15,018 nt of DNA, taken from assembly GCA_900548625.1 (NCBI GenBank), contig URLO01000051.1:1-15018 (forward strand), read 5' to 3'. Origin of the DNA: an uncultured Eubacteriales bacterium. GTDB lineage: Bacteria > Bacillota > Clostridia > Oscillospirales > Oscillospiraceae. Both the position numbers and the translations under genes were made by a program. The notes beneath the pieces were generated by a model. The model did not search any database and was not told the origin of the DNA. It saw only the letters and a list, made by a program, of their open reading frames with translations. This document shows positions 9,262 to 15,018 of this stretch, one piece after another; positions within the stretch are counted from its first letter, which is position 1, and each line of letters begins with the position of its first letter.

Positions 9262-10118
9262 GGGAATCTCCTCTCCTTCTTCTTTTCTCTATTATTACCG
9301 CGATACGCCCGCGCGTCAAGCTCTTTTCGGAACAAATCGGGGAACAAATTCATGAAATTCTTGTGAAAAATGTACGATAGTGTTTCATTGTCCAGCCCGA
9401 GCGCGCGGATCTGCGCCACCGCGGAAGCGGGCTTCCACATCGGGAAATCCGAGCCGAACAAAAACCGCTCCGCACCGAAGCGGTCGAGCATCCGCAGCAC
9501 GAAATCCCGCGGGATCATCGGCGCAGTGCCGGAGGTGTCGTAGAGCACGTTTTCCGGCAGCGGATTTTCGTACGAAAGCTCCCACGCGCGCCAGCCGCCG
9601 AAGTGCGCGGCGATGACGTGCAGATCGGGCACCTGCCGCAGAAGATTCATGAGCCGCTGCGGGGTGGAGAGGTCGAAGCGGTCGTCTCCCATGTGAAACA
9701 GCACCGGGAGCCCTCTTTTTGCGACGGCACGGTATGTCTCGATGCCGGACGGGTCATCGATGGGCAGCTTCTGAAACTCCGGATGGATCTTCAGCCCGCG
9801 CAGACCGAGCGCCATCATCCGGTCAAGCTCGTCCTCGAAGCCATCCATGCCGGGGTAGATCGAGCCGAAGCCGATGAAGCTCGGATGCGAGGCAGCCGCA
9901 GCCGCCAGAAAGTTATTGACATCGTGCACCTGATGGGGCGTGACGGCGGAGTTGCAGATCACGCTGTAGGAAATGTCTGCCTCGCCGTCCTCGGCCAGAA
10001 GTCTGTCCACGCTCGCCGCGCTGTACATCGGCGTGCCGTAAAAATCTCCGATCGAATGCGCCGCCTTGTCCGCCAGCCGGTCCGGAAAGACGTGCGCGTG
10101 AATATCTGTGATGATCAT
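9243..10118 (-). CDS. Metal-dependent amidohydrolase (COG2159-like)
   Basis: A 291-residue TIM-barrel hydrolase or decarboxylase of the amidohydrolase superfamily. Metal-site motifs are in order: DIHAHVFPD with the HxH pair (H7, H9), GLKIHPEFQ (108-116), FHMGDD (H142), AAHFGGW (H172) and GSDFP (D224). This matches the group that includes ACMSD-type decarboxylases and many uncharacterised hydrolases; the substrate cannot be told. The start at 10118 (MIITDIHAHV) follows AAAGGAAG; the frame is open to 10163 but the extra residues lie over the promoter. The last 20 or so residues are lysine/arginine-rich, outside the fold, and overlap the glucokinase start. It leads the operon with glucokinase and pgi; a link to sugar metabolism is not evident from sequence. 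Confidence 0.85.
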   Translation of the reverse strand: MIITDIHAHVFPDRLADKAAHSIGDFYGTPMYSAASVDRLLAEDGEADISYSVICNSAVTPHQVHDVNNFLAAAAASHPSFIGFGSIYPGMDGFEDELDRMMALGLRGLKIHPEFQKLPIDDPSGIETYRAVAKRGLPVLFHMGDDRFDLSTPQRLMNLLRQVPDLHVIAAHFGGWRAWELSYENPLPENVLYDTSGTAPMIPRDFVLRMLDRFGAERFLFGSDFPMWKPASAVAQIRALGLDNETLSYIFHKNFMNLFPDLFRKELDARAYRGNNREKKKERRFPCIKSA

Positions 10119-10151
10119 ACATGCGCTTCCTTTGTTTTTCGTTCGGTAGAT

Positions 10152-10180
10152 GTTATAGCACATTTTTCCCGCGCTTACAA
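10152..10180 (-). promoter_or_regulatory. Promoter of the amidohydrolase-glucokinase-pgi operon
   Basis: Reading the minus strand, TTGTAA (10180-10175), a 17-base spacer and TATAAC (10157-10152) are seen, about 34 bases before the amidohydrolase ATG. It is divergent from the marR promoter, whose -35 box is 55 bases away. Confidence 0.65.
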
Positions 10181-10234
10181 CCGCTTCGCCCGTTTCTGCG
10201 CAAAAAAACTGCCCGATTCTGAGAAAAAACAGAC

Positions 10235-10263
10235 TTGACTTTTTTTACGTCCGCACATATACT
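10235..10263 (+). promoter_or_regulatory. Promoter of the marR-oxoamine synthase-SDR operon
   Basis: TTGACT (10235-10240), a 17-base spacer and TATACT (10258-10263) make a near-consensus sigma-A promoter, with a start near 10270 and a leader of about 39 bases. Confidence 0.75.
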
Positions 10264-10278
10264 TAAGAAAACTTATAT
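10259..10278. promoter_or_regulatory. Possible MarR operator overlapping the marR promoter
   Basis: ACTTA occurs at 10261 and again at 10271, exactly one helical turn apart, inside AT-rich DNA that includes the CTTAAG palindrome. It covers the -10 box and the predicted start, where a MarR repressor controlling its own operon would be expected to bind. The symmetry is only partial, so this is tentative. Confidence 0.35.
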
Positions 10279-10308
10279 AAAATTATTTATGTATTCGGAG
10301 GCGATCCC

Positions 10309-10746
10309 ATGCTCCAGCAAACGCTCCAGCGCCTCTACCGTCAGCTCCGCCTTACCAGCTACCGGCAGATCTTCGGCGCCATCCGCGAACGCAGCGGCAG
10401 TCTCAGTGCAACGGAGGCCTTTTCCGCCGACGTCATTCAGCTGCTCGGCGCGCCGACGCTTTCACAGTTTGCGCAGTATCTCGGCATTTCTCAGCCGAAT
10501 GCCACCTATAAGATCAACAACCTTGTCGCCAAGGGCTATGTGGAAAAGGTCCCGTCGCCCGGCGACCGGCGCGAGATCCGCCTTCAGCCTGCCGGAAAGC
10601 TCAAGAAGTATCTGGCCAGCGGCGAGGGCAGCTTTGACCACGCGGTCGAGGCGCTGAAAAAGACCTACACAGAGGAGGAGCTTGCGCTCACCGCGCGCGT
10701 GCTGAACGCCCTGCTCGACGAAACCCAGAAGGAGGAAACCCTATGA
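10309..10746 (+). CDS. MarR-family transcriptional regulator
   Basis: A 145-residue winged helix-turn-helix protein. The recognition region TLSQFAQYLGISQPNATYKI and the wing GYVEKVPSPGDRREIRL are typical of MarR proteins, with helical dimer segments at both ends. The start at 10309 follows a CGGAGG site. Its stop overlaps the next start in an ATGA, so it is translationally coupled to the alpha-oxoamine synthase gene. MarR proteins usually repress their own operon and respond to small ligands; FabT, a MarR protein of streptococci, responds to acyl-ACP in lipid synthesis. A similar lipid-linked role here is speculation based on the downstream genes. Confidence 0.88.
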   Translation: MLQQTLQRLYRQLRLTSYRQIFGAIRERSGSLSATEAFSADVIQLLGAPTLSQFAQYLGISQPNATYKINNLVAKGYVEKVPSPGDRREIRLQPAGKLKKYLASGEGSFDHAVEALKKTYTEEELALTARVLNALLDETQKEETL

Positions 10747-11933
10747 TCGATCTGTTTGAAAAATGCGAAAAGCGTATGCTTGCCGACGACATCCGTGAGC
10801 GCGGACTGTATCCCTATTTTCACGCGCTCGAATCGCGTCAGGACACCGAGGTCATGATGGAGGGCAAGCGCCGCATCATGCTCGGCTCCAACAACTACCT
10901 CGGCCTCACGACCTGCCCGGAGGTCATCGAGGCCGGCGTCCGCGCCTATCAGGAGCTCGGCTCCGGCTGCTCCGGCTCGCGCTTTCTCAACGGCACGCTG
11001 AAGCTGCATCTGGAGCTGGAGGCAGAGCTTGCGGAGTTTCTGCGCAAGGACGCCGTCGTCACCTTCTCGACGGGCTTCCAGTCAAATCTCGGCATCATCA
11101 GCGCCATCGTCGGTATGCACGACTATGTCATCATGGACCGTGAGAACCACGCCAGTCTCTATGACGGCTGCCGCCTGTCCTTTGGCAAGATGCTCCGCTT
11201 TATGCACGGCGACATGGAGGACCTTGAAAAGAAGCTCCGGAAGGTGCCGGAAAACTGCGGCTGCCTGATCGTGACCGACGGCGTTTTCTCGATGGGCGGC
11301 GACATTGCGAACCTCCCCGAGATCTGCCGTCTTGCGAAAAAATACGGCGCGCGCGTCATGGTCGATGATGCGCACGGCCTCGGCGTCATCGGCGAGGGCG
11401 GACGCGGCACGGCGAGCTATTACGGTCTGGAGGACGAGGTCGATATCTACATGGGCACCTTCTCCAAATCGCTGGCCTCACTCGGCGGCTACATGGCGGC
11501 GTCGGCGCGTGTGGCGGACTATGTGCGCCACGTCTCGCGTCCGTTCATCTTCTCGGCATCCATCCCGCCTGCGAACTGCGCGGCGGCGCTGGCCGCGCTG
11601 CGTCAGCTCCGCGCACATCCGGAGCTGGTCGAGACGCTTCAGAGCAACGCCCTCTACATGCGCACGCTTCTGCGCGAGCGCGAGATCAAGATGCGGCCCT
11701 CCAACGGCGACCGCATCCCCATCATCCCGATCTACACCTATGACGAGATCCCCACGCTGGAGATCGCCAAGGAGCTGTATGAAAACGGCGTCTACGTCAA
11801 CAGCTCGCTTCCGCCCGCGGCTGCGCCGCACGAGTGCCTGCTCCGCACGAGCCTGATGGCAACGCACACGCACGCGCTCATTGACGAGGCGGTCGGCATC
11901 ATCGCGGACGTATTGAGGAGGCATGACCTGTGA
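10743..11933 (+). CDS. Alpha-oxoamine synthase, serine palmitoyltransferase-like
   Basis: A 396-residue PLP enzyme of the alpha-oxoamine synthase family, which condenses an amino acid with an acyl thioester and loses CO2. Visible features are SNNYLGL (49-55), GSGCSGSRFLNGTLKLHLEL (73-92), the cofactor-stacking histidine in NHASLYDG (H136), VDDAHGLGVIG (D208, H211) and the PLP lysine K242 in MGTFSKSLASLGGY. GSRFLNGTL and GTFSKSLASLGG are hallmarks of serine palmitoyltransferase; BioF and KBL carry other sequences there (for example a TLGKALG-type lysine motif). Serine plus a long acyl thioester, giving a 3-keto sphingoid base, is therefore the first guess. It sits between a MarR gene and an SDR gene, overlapping each by 4 bases. 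Substrates remain unproven; glycine C-acetyltransferase is the main alternative. Confidence 0.8.
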   Translation: MIDLFEKCEKRMLADDIRERGLYPYFHALESRQDTEVMMEGKRRIMLGSNNYLGLTTCPEVIEAGVRAYQELGSGCSGSRFLNGTLKLHLELEAELAEFLRKDAVVTFSTGFQSNLGIISAIVGMHDYVIMDRENHASLYDGCRLSFGKMLRFMHGDMEDLEKKLRKVPENCGCLIVTDGVFSMGGDIANLPEICRLAKKYGARVMVDDAHGLGVIGEGGRGTASYYGLEDEVDIYMGTFSKSLASLGGYMAASARVADYVRHVSRPFIFSASIPPANCAAALAALRQLRAHPELVETLQSNALYMRTLLREREIKMRPSNGDRIPIIPIYTYDEIPTLEIAKELYENGVYVNSSLPPAAAPHECLLRTSLMATHTHALIDEAVGIIADVLRRHDL

Positions 11934-12724
11934 GTGAAAAAGTATGTGTGATCACGGGCGGCACGTCCGGCATCGGCAAGGCCACCGCCGAGGCCATGCG
12001 CCGCAGAGGCTATACCGTCTATGAGCTCAGCCGCCGGGAGACCGGCCTTGCGGGCTTCTGCCACATCCCCACCGACGTCACGAAGCCGGAAATGGTCGAG
12101 GCTGCCGTCGCTGAGATCCTGCGTCAGGAGACGCACATCGACGTGCTCATCAACAACGCCGGCTTCGGCGTGTCCGGTGCGGTCGAATTCACCGAAGCCG
12201 CCGCCGCAAAGAAGCAGTTTGAGGTCAATTTCTTCGGCATGGTCAACATGTGCCACGCCGTCCTGCCCGTCATGCGCGCGGCAGGCTGCGGGCGCATCGT
12301 GAATCTCAGCTCCGTTGCGGGCGTCGTGCCGATCCCGTTCCAGACGTACTATTCCGCCAGCAAGGCGGCGATCAACTCCTACACGATGGCGCTTGCAAAC
12401 GAGGTAAAGCCCTTCGGGCTGGAGGTCTGCGCCGTCATGCCCGGCGACATCCGCACCGGCTTTACCGCCGCACGCGAAAAAAGTCAGGCGGGCGACGAGG
12501 TCTATCAGGGCCGCATCAGCCGCAGCGTCGCCGGTATGGAGCATGACGAGCAGACCGGTATGCTGCCCGAGACCGCCGGAGACTACATCGCCTCCGTCGC
12601 CACCCGCAGGGACGTCAAGCCGCTTCGCTCGATCGGCCTGAAGTACAAATTCTTCTGCGTCCTTGCAAAGCTGCTGCCTGTCCGCACGCTCAACTGGCTC
12701 GTCGGCCTGATCTACGCAAAATAA
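11930..12724 (+). CDS. Short-chain dehydrogenase/reductase (possible 3-keto lipid reductase)
   Basis: A 264-residue classical SDR using NAD(P)H. The dinucleotide-binding TGGTSGIG is at 9-16, NNAG at 75-78, the catalytic serine in NLSSVAG (127-128) and the YxxxK pair in YSASK (Y141, K145), followed by PGDIRTGF. All catalytic residues are intact. The start is a GTG at 11930 with GAGGAGG just upstream, overlapping the end of the synthase gene by 4 bases. The C-terminus is hydrophobic (FFCVLAKLLPVRTLNWLVGL), hinting at membrane contact. With a serine palmitoyltransferase-like partner, the simplest role is reduction of its 3-keto product, as 3-ketosphinganine reductase does in sphingolipid synthesis. 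SDR sequence alone does not fix the substrate. Confidence 0.85.
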   Translation: MSEKVCVITGGTSGIGKATAEAMRRRGYTVYELSRRETGLAGFCHIPTDVTKPEMVEAAVAEILRQETHIDVLINNAGFGVSGAVEFTEAAAAKKQFEVNFFGMVNMCHAVLPVMRAAGCGRIVNLSSVAGVVPIPFQTYYSASKAAINSYTMALANEVKPFGLEVCAVMPGDIRTGFTAAREKSQAGDEVYQGRISRSVAGMEHDEQTGMLPETAGDYIASVATRRDVKPLRSIGLKYKFFCVLAKLLPVRTLNWLVGLIYAK

Positions 12725-12739
12725 ACCAAGACACGACTG

Positions 12740-12774
12740 AGGGCAGTCCCGGATGGGACTGCCCTGAATATTTC
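12740..12774. terminator. Hairpin terminator between SDR and the secreted protein gene
   Basis: A perfect 11-bp stem (12740-12750 with 12755-12765) and a GGAT loop are followed by GAATATTTCT, a modest T-rich tail. It lies between two convergent genes, 16 bases after the SDR stop. Confidence 0.7.
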
Positions 12775-12778
12775 TGCG

Positions 12779-13903
12779 TTATGGTTCGGCTGATTCCTCC
12801 GGCATGTCCAGAATGAGGACGAGCGGGCTCGTCTCGCGGAGCTGCCGCAGCGGTGCGCCCGCCTCCGCCAGTGTTTGCAGCGCCTCTGGCAGATTGTCCT
12901 CGCAGACCAGCAGCACCGTCTCCTCCGCCTCACTCTGTGCGAGCAGGATGGAAAGCGCGGGCTGCGACTGCGGCCGGACGACGATGCAGTAGCCGGGGCA
13001 GAATTCCGACTGCGCCGGGGTCAGCAGCGCAAGCAGCGACTTTCGGTGCAGCACGCGCAGCAGCGCCTCATTGGCGTCGCGCAGCGCAATGGCGGCGTCC
13101 TCCGCATCCTCGGCGCAGGTCACGCCGACGCTGTGGCCGGCCGCGTACAGCGCGCGCACCAGCTCCGGGTCTTTTTCGATCTCCTCCGCCGTCAGGAAAA
13201 ACGCGGCGCGTTCGCCCGCTGCCTCCAGTGCCACGGCAGCCTTGCGCATGTGTCCGGCTCCGGTGACGGCCAGAGAGAACGTGCCGGACACGTGCGGCTC
13301 GTCCTCGGGCGGCTGGTCGTCTGCGGCGCCGGGCTGCGGATCGCTTCCGGGCTGCGGCGTGACGGGCGCGGCGCCCTGCGCATACTGATCGGCAAGATAG
13401 GAGATGAGATTTTCCGCCCGCTCGACGAACAGCGCGTTCTCATAGACCTCGCTGCCGGTCGTGATGCGCAGGATCGAATATCCGGACGCACTGGTGAGCG
13501 AGGAATACGACAGCCCGAAGTGCGACAGGCAGAACATGAACGGAACATAGATCACGCCGTTTTTTGACACGGTCGAGAGCGTCGTGACGTTTTTCTCCTC
13601 ATCCGTCACCGTCCCGGCGGCCAGATCGAAGATCAGGCGCGCACCGCGCCGGAAGATCACGAGCTTCTGCTCGGCGGCATTGTACGACGGGACGACGCCG
13701 CCGGGCGCGGCGTTAAAGACGGTATAGGGCGCATAGAGCGTGCCGCCGGAGTAATACGGCGCGGAGCTGCTCGGAAGCGTCAGGGGAATGGAGTCATCGA
13801 CGGCGACAAAATAGATCTCCGCCGCCCGCGCCGCGGGCGTCAGCACAGCCGCGCACAAAACAGCCGCCAGCAAAAGCGCCAGCATTCTTTTGGAGATTTG
13901 CAT
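12779..13903 (-). CDS. Secreted protein: copper-amine-oxidase-like domain plus degenerate polysaccharide deacetylase domain
   Basis: A 374-residue exported protein. Residues 1-28 form a signal peptide (basic start MQISKR, hydrophobic core, cleavage after ARA). Residues about 30-150 look like a copper amine oxidase-like N-terminal domain, a common extracellular module in Clostridia (TLYAPYTVFNA, YNAAEQKLVIFRRGARLIF, GVIYVPF). A Pro/Asp-rich linker spans about 178-205. Residues 206 onward resemble a NodB polysaccharide deacetylase: FSLAVTGAGH, ERAAFFLTAEEIEKDPELVR, AAGHSVGV. But the catalytic TFDDG aspartates, the HSxxH metal histidines and the RPPYG block are missing, so it is probably not an active deacetylase. 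It may bind cell-wall glycan. The start at 13903 is preferred over 13984 because it begins the signal peptide. Confidence 0.75.
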   Translation of the reverse strand: MQISKRMLALLLAAVLCAAVLTPAARAAEIYFVAVDDSIPLTLPSSSAPYYSGGTLYAPYTVFNAAPGGVVPSYNAAEQKLVIFRRGARLIFDLAAGTVTDEEKNVTTLSTVSKNGVIYVPFMFCLSHFGLSYSSLTSASGYSILRITTGSEVYENALFVERAENLISYLADQYAQGAAPVTPQPGSDPQPGAADDQPPEDEPHVSGTFSLAVTGAGHMRKAAVALEAAGERAAFFLTAEEIEKDPELVRALYAAGHSVGVTCAEDAEDAAIALRDANEALLRVLHRKSLLALLTPAQSEFCPGYCIVVRPQSQPALSILLAQSEAEETVLLVCEDNLPEALQTLAEAGAPLRQLRETSPLVLILDMPEESAEP

Positions 13904-13934
13904 CGTTCCACCGCCTTTTTTGTAATGATAGTTT

Positions 13935-13963
13935 AGTATAACACAGTTTCCGCACGCGGGCAA
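13935..13963 (-). promoter_or_regulatory. Promoter of the secreted protein gene
   Basis: On the minus strand, TTGCCC (13963-13958), a 17-base spacer and TATACT (13940-13935) lie about 31 bases before the ATG at 13903. This also supports the shorter start, since the alternative start at 13984 would be upstream of the promoter. Confidence 0.65.
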
Positions 13964-14080
13964 GACGCCGCGCGCAGAAAACAAATCGTTTCGCGCACGG
14001 GGGCTCCGGCGGAGAACACGCCGAAAGTACGGAAATGTGAGAGAATTTTGGCTTTTTGCACAATTTCTGCAAAGAAACGC

Positions 14081-14109
14081 TTGACATCATTTTTTCATAC
14101 TGATAAAAT
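14081..14109 (+). promoter_or_regulatory. Strong promoter of tdh
   Basis: A perfect TTGACA (14081-14086), a 17-base spacer and TAAAAT (14104-14109), with a TG at 14101-14102 forming an extended -10. The start is expected near 14116, giving a leader of about 70 bases. Confidence 0.8.
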
Positions 14110-14120
14110 GTCTTTGTAGA

Positions 14121-14153
14121 ATGTACACATATAGTACATGTGTCTATGACACG
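14121..14153 (+). promoter_or_regulatory. Overlapping dyads in the tdh leader (operator or leader switch)
   Basis: Three overlapping inverted repeats are visible: ATGTAC-N7-GTACAT (14121-14139), ACACAT-N7-ATGTGT (14125-14143) and GTGTC-TAT-GACAC (14140-14152). They begin about five bases after the predicted start. A repressor bound here would block transcription; alternatively the hairpins exclude one another in RNA. No known riboswitch is recognised. Confidence 0.5.
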
Positions 14154-14186
14154 AAATCATATGACTTGGAGGGAGAAACGTTCGAT

Positions 14187-15018
14187 ATGGCAAGAATGAT
14201 GGATGCGATCGTAAAACCAGCAGCAGCCCCCGGCTTGGAGCTGAAAAAGGTACCCGTGCCGGTTCCCGGACCCGGTGAGGTGCTCATCAAAATTCACAAG
14301 ACCGCCATCTGCGGCACGGATGTCCACATTTACAACTGGGATCCGTGGGCGCAGCAGCACATCAAGCCGCCCATGACCATCGGCCATGAGTATGTCGGCG
14401 AGATCGCGGAGCTTGGTGCGGGCGTAACGGGCCTGCACGTTGGCCAGCGCGTCTCCGGCGAGGGTCACATCACCTGCCACCGCTGCCGCAACTGCCATAC
14501 GGGCAACATCCAGTGGTGCAAGGACACCGTCGGCGTCGGCGTTGACCGCGACGGCGCGTTTGCAGAGTACGTCTGCATTCCGGAAACGAACGTGATCCCC
14601 ATTGACGAAAGCCTTCCCGAGGACGTCGTTGCATTCTTTGACGCCTTTGGCAACGCCACCCACACGGCGCTCATGTTCCCGCTGGTCGGCGAGGACGTGC
14701 TCATCACCGGCGCCGGCCCCATCGGCATCATTGCCGCGGGCATCTGTAAATTCGCCGGCGCACGCCGCGTCATCATCACCGACATCAACGATTACCGGCT
14801 GGAGCTTGCGCGCAAGATGGGCGTTGACGCCGCCGTCAACACCGCGAAGGAGGATCTGCGCGAGGTCATGCGCGCGCAGGGTCTGACCGAGGGCTTTGAT
14901 GTGGGTCTGGAGATGTCCGGCAGCGCCGCGGCATTCCACCAGATGATCTCCGTCATGCGCAACGGCGGCAAGATCAGCCTGACCTCCACCGGGGATAAAG
15001 GAAATATTACCCTGGGCG
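14187..15018 (+). CDS. tdh: L-threonine 3-dehydrogenase (3' end outside window)
   Basis: Oxidises L-threonine with NAD+ to 2-amino-3-ketobutyrate. The first 277 residues of a zinc medium-chain dehydrogenase are present. The catalytic zinc site is CGTDVH (C42) with GHE (H67, E68). The structural-zinc cysteines are C97, C100, C103 and C111 in GEGHITCHRCRNCHTGN and what follows. The block HIYNWDPWAQ is specific to threonine dehydrogenase rather than other alcohol dehydrogenases, as are DAFGNATHTAL and ITDINDYRLELARKMG. The Rossmann loop GAGPIGIIAAG follows near residue 175. The usual length is about 340, so roughly 60-70 residues are cut off by the window. The start at 14187 follows GGAGGGA at 12 bases. 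A kbl partner gene may lie downstream, beyond the window. Confidence 0.95.
   Translation, partial: MARMMDAIVKPAAAPGLELKKVPVPVPGPGEVLIKIHKTAICGTDVHIYNWDPWAQQHIKPPMTIGHEYVGEIAELGAGVTGLHVGQRVSGEGHITCHRCRNCHTGNIQWCKDTVGVGVDRDGAFAEYVCIPETNVIPIDESLPEDVVAFFDAFGNATHTALMFPLVGEDVLITGAGPIGIIAAGICKFAGARRVIITDINDYRLELARKMGVDAAVNTAKEDLREVMRAQGLTEGFDVGLEMSGSAAAFHQMISVMRNGGKISLTSTGDKGNITLG

Noticed and set aside
8392..9366. A 324-codon open frame on the plus strand
   Set aside because: It is antisense to the ROK kinase, which has complete catalytic and zinc motifs.
10743..11933. Calling the oxoamine synthase kbl because tdh is nearby
   Set aside because: The lysine and GSRFLNGTL motifs favour serine palmitoyltransferase, it lies in an operon with marR and an SDR, and a gene on the opposite strand separates it from tdh. 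KBL remains an alternative that a tree could settle.

Overview
This 15 kb window looks like chromosomal DNA from a GC-rich anaerobic Firmicute, most likely a gut Clostridia member of the Oscillospiraceae/Ruminococcaceae type. That placement is inferred from GC-rich coding DNA with AT-rich promoters, clear sigma-A -35/-10 boxes, strong AGGAGG-type ribosome sites, and the gene families present. No species is claimed. There are no rRNA or tRNA genes, transposases, phage genes or CRISPR arrays.

Region 1 (1-6970) is a histidine/urocanate-use locus. A 333-base non-coding stretch packed with hairpins precedes hutD (+). A LysR-type regulator (-) is divergent from a four-gene operon hutU-hutI-ftcD-fchA (+). 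Together these genes convert urocanate to imidazolonepropionate, then formiminoglutamate, then glutamate plus 5-formimino-tetrahydrofolate, and finally 5,10-methenyl-tetrahydrofolate and ammonia, feeding one-carbon metabolism. Histidine ammonia-lyase (hutH), which would make the urocanate, is not in the window. The lysR-hutU gap holds overlapping divergent promoters and an LTTR-style dyad centred about 65 bases upstream of the predicted hutU start.

Region 2 (6984-10118, all -) is an apparent operon in the order metal-dependent amidohydrolase, ROK-family glucokinase, glucose-6-phosphate isomerase. The last two give glucose to fructose-6-phosphate. It ends against fchA at a perfect bidirectional hairpin terminator.

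Region 3 (10235-12724, +) is a tightly coupled three-gene operon: a MarR-type regulator, an alpha-oxoamine synthase whose motifs look like serine palmitoyltransferase rather than KBL or BioF, and a short-chain dehydrogenase. The gene ends overlap by 4 bp at both junctions. This is the best candidate for an under-described system: a possible sphingoid-base-like or other long-chain amino-ketone pathway in a Firmicute.

Region 4 (12740-15018) holds a secreted protein (-) with a copper-amine-oxidase-like N-terminal domain and a polysaccharide-deacetylase-like C-terminal domain that appears to have lost its catalytic motifs. Divergent from it is threonine 3-dehydrogenase (+), cut by the window end, with a strong promoter and a leader full of overlapping dyads.

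Two intergenic regions (26-109 and 6873-6970) share a three-part palindromic architecture that looks like one dispersed repeat family. All calls rest on reading the sequence and on family knowledge; no database search or folding program was run.
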